Positions 33,948-40,404 of a DNA stretch of 40,404 nucleotides are shown one piece after another. The DNA comes from Alkalibacterium gilvum. GTDB taxonomy: Bacteria; Bacillota; Bacilli; Lactobacillales; Carnobacteriaceae_A. The position numbers and the translations under genes were made by a program. Each line of letters opens with the position of its first letter. Positions within the stretch are counted from its first letter, which is position 1. The stretch lies in contig NZ_FNYW01000016.1 in NCBI RefSeq assembly GCF_900109085.1, positions 1 to 40,404 of the forward strand, in the 5' to 3' direction. Under the pieces are notes generated by a model that saw nothing but the letters and a program-made list of their open reading frames with translations, made no database searches and had not been told where the DNA came from.

Positions 33948-34326
33948 AGTCGTTATCAATTTTAGTTAACTTGAAAGTATCAACGAAATAATTGAATATG
34001 AAAAAGCCTATAATAATGAGAGAAAAGCTGATCCATTGACTTGGTCCGGTAAGGTTACCCACTATGACACCTAAGATAAATAAACTGATGAACTCCCAAA
34101 ACACCCAAGAAGCTAAATTAATTTTAATATAGTCGCCATCGGTAACAGTCAGCTTGTTACTTTTACTACCAAGTTGTTTAACTTGCAGGGTGGAACGGCC
34201 ATTCGTAAGAGGAAATTCTTTCTCCTCGCCTTGAGCTATTTTTCCTACCTTATTCTCATTTAATCTTACGCTTAATTTAAAAAATGAAGCAAAAAAATCT
34301 GAACTTCTTTTTAGAATAATCGCCAC
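33946..34326 (-). CDS. Membrane protein of unknown function
   Basis: This 126-residue protein has a soluble N-terminal part (about 1-72) rich in beta-type residues with short motifs such as VRLNENKVGKIAQGEEKEF, reminiscent of a PEGA-like beta domain. Two membrane helices follow (about 73-90 and 97-113) and a short charged tail. I recognise no family. It follows the guaBA pair in the same direction, after a gap of about 87 bases, and ends at the terminator at 33947. Confidence 0.55.
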   Translation of the reverse strand: MAIILKRSSDFFASFFKLSVRLNENKVGKIAQGEEKEFPLTNGRSTLQVKQLGSKSNKLTVTDGDYIKINLASWVFWEFISLFILGVIVGNLTGPSQWISFSLIIIGFFIFNYFVDTFKLTKIDND

Positions 34327-34413
34327 GCTAATACCTCCTATTTATAGATAAGCATAGCATAGCGATAGTTGTATTTATAGATTATCCTTAATAAAGAGTA
34401 AGGTTTTATGAAT

Positions 34414-35970
34414 CTACTCCCACTCCACTGTGGAAGGTGGCTTACTGGTTATATCGTACACGATTCGGTTGACGTGTTCGACTTCGTTGACGATGCGGAC
34501 CGAGATCTTCTGCAGGATGTCCCACGGTATGCGGGCAAAGTCTGCAGTCATGCCATCAATCGAGGTGATAGCTCGGATACCTATAGTATAGTCATAAGTC
34601 CTCGCATCACCCATCACACCCACACTCTTGAAGCCAGGTAAGACCGTGAAGTATTGCCAGATGTCGCGGTCTAAGCCGGCTTTTTTGATTTCGTCGCGCA
34701 AAATTGCGTCACTTTCTCTGACGATTTCCAGTTTATCTTCAGTGATTTCACCAATGACGCGGATGCCAAGGCCTGGTCCCGGGAAAGGCTGGCGCCAAAC
34801 GAGGGACTCAGGCATATCGAGTTCGAGGCCCAGTTCACGTACTTCATCTTTGAATAAAGCGTTCAACGGTTCAATGAGCTCGAAAGTCATATCTTCTGGT
34901 AACCCGCCAACGTTGTGGTGGGACTTGATCGTTTGAGCAGTCGCTGTGCCGCTTTCGATGACGTCGGTATAAAGGGTTCCTTGAGCCAGATAGTCGATGC
35001 CATCAAGTTTGGCTGCTTCATCATTGAAGACGTAGATAAACTCGTTTCCGATAATTTTACGTTTTTGCTCAGGGTCAGAAATACCTTCCAGTTTGCTTAA
35101 AAAGCGGTCTTTGGCATCAACACGGATAATATTTAGTCCGAATTTCCCTTCTAAACTTTTCATGACCTGATCGCCTTCATTTTTACGGAGAAGGCCGTGA
35201 TCAACGAAGATACACGTCAACTGGTCGCCAATGGCTTTATTTAAGAGTACCCCGACTACGCTAGAATCAACGCCACCGGACAAGCCAAGTAAAACCTTTT
35301 TATCGCCGACTAAGTCTCTGATTTTTTCAACTTCCATATCGATAAAGTTTTGCATGCTCCAGTTGCCTGAACACTCACAGACGTTGAAGGCAAAGTTACG
35401 CAGTAGTTCGTTGCCGTGTTCAGTATGACGCACTTCTGGATGAAACTGAACGGCATGAAAGTTCTTGTTTTTATTTTCTATCGCACTGATGGGGCAGTAA
35501 TCATTGGATGCAGTGACTGTAAAGCCTTCTGGTGGAGTAGTCACATAATCCCCATGACTCATCCAGACATTTTCTTCTGCTTCAAGAGATGTAAATAAAT
35601 CTGCGGTGCGATCACTAATTGAAATTTCTGCTTTCCCATATTCGCGGTTCTTACTTGGCTTCACTTCGCCACCAAGCATGTAAGTCATCAGCTGCATGCC
35701 GTAGCAAATCCCTAAAATTGGAATACCTAAATTAAATATTTCTGGGTCAACAGAGAAAGAGTTCTCGTCGTAAACACTCATGGGTCCACCGGAAAAAATA
35801 ATACCTTTAACGTTCATATTTTTCAGTTCTTCTGCTGTTGTTGTATGCGGAAGTAATTCCGAGTACACGCCGAATTCTCGAATGCGACGTGTGATCAGTT
35901 GGTTGTATTGACTTCCAAAATCTAAAACCACTAATTTTTCTAATGTTGTTGTATCAATAATTGAAGCCAC
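34414..35970 (-). CDS. guaA: GMP synthase (glutamine-hydrolysing)
   Basis: This enzyme makes GMP from XMP, glutamine and ATP. The N-terminal glutaminase has C89 in ILGICYGMQ and the His/Glu part in [13 protein letters not shown]. The ATP pyrophosphatase domain has the loop [11 protein letters not shown]. The C-terminal dimer domain ends PPSTVEWE. The GTG start at 35970 gives 518 residues, close to the usual length; its site GAAAGGTGG lies 7 bases ahead, and the ATG 10 codons earlier would put that site inside the gene. It follows guaB after 33 bases in the same direction, so the two form an operon. Confidence 0.96.
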   Translation of the reverse strand: MASIIDTTTLEKLVVLDFGSQYNQLITRRIREFGVYSELLPHTTTAEELKNMNVKGIIFSGGPMSVYDENSFSVDPEIFNLGIPILGICYGMQLMTYMLGGEVKPSKNREYGKAEISISDRTADLFTSLEAEENVWMSHGDYVTTPPEGFTVTASNDYCPISAIENKNKNFHAVQFHPEVRHTEHGNELLRNFAFNVCECSGNWSMQNFIDMEVEKIRDLVGDKKVLLGLSGGVDSSVVGVLLNKAIGDQLTCIFVDHGLLRKNEGDQVMKSLEGKFGLNIIRVDAKDRFLSKLEGISDPEQKRKIIGNEFIYVFNDEAAKLDGIDYLAQGTLYTDVIESGTATAQTIKSHHNVGGLPEDMTFELIEPLNALFKDEVRELGLELDMPESLVWRQPFPGPGLGIRVIGEITEDKLEIVRESDAILRDEIKKAGLDRDIWQYFTVLPGFKSVGVMGDARTYDYTIGIRAITSIDGMTADFARIPWDILQKISVRIVNEVEHVNRIVYDITSKPPSTVEWE

Positions 35971-36003
35971 TCGTTTTCCACCTTTCAGATAGTCGATCAA
36001 TGC

Positions 36004-37500
<1,497 letters not shown>

Positions 37501-37539
37501 TTAAGGTTTACATCGAATCGGTATTTGATTTTAAGGATT

Positions 37540-37568
37540 AGTCTATCAAACCGAACGATGGGGGTCAA
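37540..37568 (-). promoter_or_regulatory. Promoter of guaBA with a PurBox-like site
   Basis: On the minus strand, TTGACC (37563-37568), 17 bp, TAGACT (37540-37545), 55 bases before guaB. Between the hexamers, on the plus strand at 37547-37559, caaaCCGAACgat matches the PurR box AWWWCCGAACWWT at 11 of 13 positions. No purine riboswitch was found in the leader. Confidence 0.5.
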
Positions 37569-37952
37569 AGGATATTTTAGTGTTTTTCAATTATTAGATT
37601 TAAATGAAAAGATTTTTTTGTTTTTAAAAAAAGAGATAGCGCAAACAAAAGCTAACATGTTAATGTAGAATGACATTTTTTTAGTATTGTTTTTAAAAGA
37701 TAGACCTATAAAATCTAATCTAAATATAATAAAAGTTTTTGTTTTCATTGTTAGTTTTTATAGGTCTTTAACTAGTTATAAGAGCTTTGTCATTGTTTGG
37801 ATGCGCCAAAACACGAACATTAAAGGCAGATAGAAAATGATTAACTTAGAAGAGTCGTTTAAAACTCACATCTTCTCATTAAGTATATTCGGAGTTAAGA
37901 CGCTTATCTAAAAATATGAGAAGTTCGGCCAATTTGATTGTTTTGGAAAGCA
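37569..37952. other. Non-coding gap between guaB promoter and array B
   Basis: The gap is AT-rich DNA with the inverted repeat at 37702 and a second PurBox-like stretch (cacgaacatt near 37811) but no gene. The motif agttcggcc at 37920 resembles a piece of the array A unit and may be a degraded first copy of the neighbouring array. Confidence 0.45.
37702..37767. repeat. 12-bp inverted repeat with a 42-base AT-rich loop
   Basis: AGACCTATAAAA (37702-37713) and its exact complement TTTTATAGGTCT (37756-37767). No gene ends nearby, so it is not an obvious terminator; it could be a remnant of mobile DNA or part of the guaB upstream region. Confidence 0.5.
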
Positions 37953-38221
37953 GAAAGTGTCGAAGACAGCAAACTTCGACCACTACGCCCGTAATCCTAT
38001 CGGGAACTGTCCGAACTACCCCCGTGTTCGACGGTTGCCCAAGATTAAATGACTCGAAAGTGTCGAAGACGGCAAACTTCGACCACTACGCCCATAATCC
38101 TATCGGGAACTGTCCGAACTACCCCCGTGTTCGACGGTTGCCCAAGATTAAATGACTTGAAAGTGTCGAAGACGGCAAACTTCGACCACTGCGCCCATAA
38201 TCCTATCGAGAACTGTCCGAA
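37953..38221. repeat. Tandem repeat array B, 103-bp unit, about 2.6 copies
   Basis: The unit starts at 37953, 38056 and 38159, giving a period of 103. Copies differ by only a few bases. Each holds a hairpin GTCGAAG-8nt-CTTCGAC (first at 37959-37980) and a longer imperfect one around gaactgtccgaac and gttcgacggttgccc. The array begins with gtgtcgaag and ends with actgtccgaa, as array A does. Open frames across it on both strands are by-products of the repeat and are not genes. Confidence 0.92.
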
Positions 38222-38251
38222 GCGCACAATTACATGCTGAATACATAATAA

Positions 38252-38452
38252 CTCACAGTAATTGCTGAAGCAGTAACTCAAGGCGAAGAAGCAGACAAAA
38301 AAAGAAAAGACTTACAACAAGAAATTGATGATTTGAACAAAGAAAAAGACGGACTGAACGAAGAAGATGATACAGACAGAATTGATGAAATCAATAAACG
38401 AATAGACGAACTAAACAAGCAACTAAATGAATTGACTAATGAAGAAGAGTAA
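38252..38452 (+). pseudogene. C-terminal stub of a conjugation membrane protein (truncated)
   Basis: An open frame without a start encodes about 66 residues of charged coiled coil (ADKKRKDLQQEIDDLNKEKD..., ending TNEEE). It is in frame only downstream of a stop at 38249, so the rest of the gene is gone. In Tn916-like elements a large multi-pass membrane protein (Orf15/EF1877 type) lies just before the cell-wall hydrolase gene, and this stub has that position. It begins 30 bp after array B, which marks the breakpoint. Identity is inferred from order, not from homology. Confidence 0.5.
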
Positions 38453-38470
38453 AGAAAGGAGTTTGATTTC

Positions 38471-39517
38471 ATGAAAAAACTCACTTTCTTATCACGTTTT
38501 GGAAAATGGATAGGCATAGGAATTGTGGTTCTTTTTCTCTTTTTCCTCATTATCGTCACGCTACTTTTTCAACGTGAAGAGCAAAGACAAGATAATCTAG
38601 GCTCATATGGTGCAGGAGAAGTACCAGAATCCGTATTACAGTGGCAACCTTACATTGAACAAGAACTTGCCAAATATGGCCGAGCAGACAATCTACATGT
38701 CTTGTTGGCCATTACCACACAAGAAAGTGGCGGAACAGCTTCTTTAGATATTATGCAGGCAAGTGAAAGTTTAGGATTGCCACCGAATACCATTCAAGAT
38801 CCTCTCTTTAGTATTGAAGTAGGGGTGCGGTATTTTGATGAAGTCATGACACAAGCAGAAAATGCAGGGGTTGATGTCGATACCGCCATTCAAGCTTATA
38901 ACATGGGGAATGGCTACATTAACTTCGTGGCGCAAAACGGCGGCAAACATTCGGGTGAACTTGCACAAGAATTTTCCAATCAAATGAAAGCTCAACTGGG
39001 ATGGTCTGTTTACGGCGATCCGAATTATGTTGCTCATGTAAAGAGATATTTAGGCGAATCTTTAGGTAATCTCGGAAAGGATACGGCATTTGGTCAACTC
39101 CAAAACCCCTACTTTGGTCAAGAGGACAAATACGTTGTGACGTCAGAAATTGGGTGGCGTTGGGGAAGAATGCACAAGGGTATTGATTTAGCCCCACTTG
39201 GAGCAACTAACTTGCCGGTTGCTTCAGCAGGCGAAGGAACAGTTGTCTATGCAGGGTTTAGCCCTACAGGTGGATTTATGGTAAGAATACGCCATGATGA
39301 ATATGTTTCTGACAGTGGAAATACTCTTCACACGCAATATTTGCACCTTTCACAACCGCCAAGTGTGAATATTGGGGAACTCGTTGATAAAGGTCAAATT
39401 ATAGGCCTGACAGGAACAACTGGACGTTCCACCGGTGTTCACTTGCATTTTGAAGTGCATAACGGAGAAGGTAACCAAGTAAACCCTCGTCATTTTGTAG
39501 ATTTTTCCCCGCATTAA
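38471..39517 (+). CDS. Conjugation cell-wall hydrolase: lysozyme-like domain plus M23 endopeptidase
   Basis: This 348-residue protein opens the peptidoglycan for a DNA-transfer channel. A membrane helix covers residues about 13-33. The lysozyme-like transglycosylase domain is at about 52-190, with the likely catalytic E85 in TTQESGG and AIQAYNMGNGY. The M23 peptidase domain is at about 220-340, with zinc ligands in MHKGIDLA and HLHFEVH (first H at 324). Two-domain enzymes of this kind are typical of Gram-positive ICEs and plasmids. The ATG has AAAGGAG ahead. The gene looks intact though its upstream neighbour is truncated. Confidence 0.88.
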   Translation: MKKLTFLSRFGKWIGIGIVVLFLFFLIIVTLLFQREEQRQDNLGSYGAGEVPESVLQWQPYIEQELAKYGRADNLHVLLAITTQESGGTASLDIMQASESLGLPPNTIQDPLFSIEVGVRYFDEVMTQAENAGVDVDTAIQAYNMGNGYINFVAQNGGKHSGELAQEFSNQMKAQLGWSVYGDPNYVAHVKRYLGESLGNLGKDTAFGQLQNPYFGQEDKYVVTSEIGWRWGRMHKGIDLAPLGATNLPVASAGEGTVVYAGFSPTGGFMVRIRHDEYVSDSGNTLHTQYLHLSQPPSVNIGELVDKGQIIGLTGTTGRSTGVHLHFEVHNGEGNQVNPRHFVDFSPH

Positions 39518-39520
39518 ACG

Positions 39521-39559
39521 TTTCAAGGTAAAAAATCATACTGACCTTTTACCTTGAAA
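39521..39559 (+). terminator. Hairpin between the hydrolase gene and the next gene
   Basis: TTTCAAGGTAAAA (39521-39533) and TTTTACCTTGAAA (39547-39559) are perfectly complementary over 13 bp, with a 13-nt loop. No T-tail follows, and the ribosome binding site of the next gene comes directly after, so it may stabilise or process the mRNA. Confidence 0.55.
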
Positions 39560-39578
39560 GAAAGGGAAGTGATAATTA

Positions 39579-40109
39579 TTGAATAAGAATATCGGGTTGA
39601 TTGGTTTGTCAATTTTACTATTGTTAAGTGTTGTTTCAGTAGTTGGCTTATATTCTGAAAACACTGAATTAAAAGAAGAAGTGTCTGCACTCACAACTCA
39701 ACAAGACTATGAAAGTGAAGAAGTTCAAGAAGTACCGAATGTAGAAGAGAAAGTCCAATTCATTCAAACAGCATTTAAGAATATGTTGAATTACACAAAC
39801 GAAACTTACAACAAACGGTTAGAAGAAGCGGAAAATTACTTTACAGTCGAAAGTACCGAATTGTTGCAGGGAGTAGGGACTGACGAAGACCCTAGTATTG
39901 CTATTCAAAGCTCTACTTCAAACGAACAAGTCTATCAAAGCCTGCAAGGTGACGACCAATTTATATATGTATCAGAAGTTAGTTATCAAGTAGAAGAGAA
40001 TGACCCTGTTGTCATTGATTATTTCTATCAATTTACTCTTATTGAAAGAAATAATGAGTATCGAATTGATAATGTTGAAATCATACCCAAACAGCCAACT
40101 GTTTACTAA
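39579..40109 (+). CDS. Membrane-anchored accessory protein of the conjugation module
   Basis: This 176-residue protein has one N-terminal membrane helix (about 4-24) and a soluble outer domain with an acidic stretch (QDYESEEVQEVPNVEEK), then a helix and beta region (VQFIQTAFKNMLNYTNETYNKRLEEAENYFT, DYFYQFTLIERNNEYRIDNVEII). The form is like the NTF2/VirB8-type domains of conjugation proteins such as TcpC, but this is not certain. The start is TTG at 39579, with AGGGAAG about 9 bases ahead. It follows the hydrolase gene in the same direction. Confidence 0.6.
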   Translation: MNKNIGLIGLSILLLLSVVSVVGLYSENTELKEEVSALTTQQDYESEEVQEVPNVEEKVQFIQTAFKNMLNYTNETYNKRLEEAENYFTVESTELLQGVGTDEDPSIAIQSSTSNEQVYQSLQGDDQFIYVSEVSYQVEENDPVVIDYFYQFTLIERNNEYRIDNVEIIPKQPTVY

Positions 40110-40184
40110 AAGCATTATGGTGGTAAGTCAAGAACAAAGATTAAGAGATTTCAGTAATATTCGATAAAAAAAGCCGCACTCAAC

Positions 40185-40219
40185 TAAACCGTCACGTATC
40201 CGAAAATACGTTCGGTTTA
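40185..40219. repeat. Hairpin with bulge near the end of the IS110 element
   Basis: TAAACCG-tc-ACGTAT and ATACGT-t-CGGTTTA pair around ccgaaa, giving 13 pairs with a small bulge. It lies 36 bp beyond the recombinase stop codon, in the non-coding end of the element. Confidence 0.7.
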
Positions 40220-40236
40220 ACTTCCGGATATCCGCC

Positions 40237-40259
40237 CTTAAGAAAACACTTTTCTTAAG
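40237..40259. repeat. Perfect 10-bp hairpin overlapping the IS110 recombinase stop
   Basis: CTTAAGAAAA (40237-40246) and TTTTCTTAAG (40250-40259) pair around a 3-base loop. It includes the recombinase stop codon (40255-40257). Confidence 0.8.
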
Positions 40260-40404
40260 ACTCTATCGCCTCCGATCTGGCGATATAGAGTTGGTGATTG
40301 CTTAGGAGTGCAAACACCAGACGCACAAATTTTCGTGCTGTTAAGACGAGGGCTCGCTTGTGCTGGGCTTTTGGTACTTCATTGTACTTTTTATCGTAGT
40401 AGTC
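40255..40404 (-). CDS. IS110-family recombinase, C-terminal end (rest outside window)
   Basis: On the minus strand the last 49 residues are visible: DYYDKKYNEVPKAQHKRAL... through ARKFVRLVFALLSNHQLY. This is the usual tail of IS110-family (DEDD, Transposase_20) recombinases, where a YYDrK block is followed by a helix ending near LARKLVRxxxAL. The frame is open to the window edge. The catalytic core and the left part of the element lie beyond 40404. No stop or frameshift is seen. Confidence 0.8.
   Translation of the reverse strand, partial: DYYDKKYNEVPKAQHKRALVLTARKFVRLVFALLSNHQLYIARSEAIES

Larger units (their letters stand above)
38252..40109 (+). mobile_element. Fragment of a Tn916-type conjugative element (orf15-orf14-orf13-like order)
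   Basis: There are three genes in the same direction: a truncated coiled-coil protein, a lysozyme/M23 hydrolase and a membrane-anchored accessory protein. The order matches the middle of Tn916-like conjugation modules. ATPases, relaxase and integrase are absent, so only a piece remains in view, cut on the left by array B and possibly on the right by the IS110 element. Confidence 0.55.

Noticed and set aside
37811-37820. Second PurBox-like stretch cacgaacatt
   Set aside because: No gene lies downstream and no paired site is present, so it could be chance in AT-rich DNA.
37916-38281. Open frames of 60-80 codons on both strands across array B
   Set aside because: They arise from the 103-bp repeat, whose period is not a multiple of 3, so each copy is read in another frame. 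They have no ribosome binding site and overlap each other on both strands.

Overview
The window looks like chromosome from a low-GC Gram-positive lactic acid bacterium. A member of the Carnobacteriaceae or a nearby Lactobacillales family is most likely. The reasons are AT-rich DNA, strong AGGAGG-type ribosome binding sites, frequent TTG/GTG starts, CcpA-type cre sites, PTS proteins, a Firmicutes-type PDH complex and Tn916-type conjugation genes. This placement is inference; there is no rRNA gene in the window. No tRNA, rRNA or CRISPR array was seen. Both ends stop inside insertion-sequence transposases: an IS1380-type element on the left and an IS110-type element on the right.

Layout. 1-900: the end of an IS1380-family element and a strong hairpin terminator. 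973-1959 (-): an atypical SDR/epimerase-like protein with a Fur-like box over its promoter. 2242-10267 (+): a seven-gene operon-like run of PDH-type E1alpha, E1beta, E2 and E3, an orphan PTS_EIIC_2-type membrane protein, phosphate butyryltransferase and butyrate kinase. It is preceded by two cre-like sites. It is followed by a convergent LysR gene, which is divergent from a D-2-hydroxyacid dehydrogenase. Together these could oxidise a 2-oxo acid to acyl-CoA, recover ATP through acyl phosphate, and dispose of electrons by reducing 2-oxo acid. 12648-17272: sbcD, sbcC and ridA. 17466-20723: a PTS EIICB, NanE and an RpiR regulator, which read as N-acetylmannosamine uptake; near-palindromic operators lie in the PTS promoter.

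20968-23855: a TrmB-type regulator with a strong promoter and a possible 11-residue leader peptide, followed by a TauE/SafE exporter and an ornithine-cyclodeaminase/mu-crystallin family enzyme. 24077-25809: a small membrane protein and glyA. 25852-30720 (-): an FAD-linked 2-hydroxyacid oxidase, an SDR, a membrane protein/XRE regulator pair, a Doc-type toxin with an AbrB-fold antitoxin, and truA. 30867-33787: a GNAT acetyltransferase, an orphan glycine-betaine-type binding lipoprotein, a 104-bp tandem repeat array and a glycerophosphodiester phosphodiesterase. 33946-37485 (-): a small membrane protein and the guaB-guaA pair.

37486-40404 is accessory DNA. It holds a second tandem array with a 103-bp unit related to the first array, the C-terminal stub of a large coiled-coil protein, a lysozyme/M23 cell-wall hydrolase of the type found in Tn916-like conjugation modules, a membrane-anchored accessory protein, and the C-terminus of an IS110 recombinase followed by two strong hairpins.

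The observations most worth follow-up are the PDH/Ptb/Buk/EIIC operon, the two related ~103-bp repeat arrays, the TrmB-TauE-OCD cluster with its leader peptide, and the structured end of the IS110 element.
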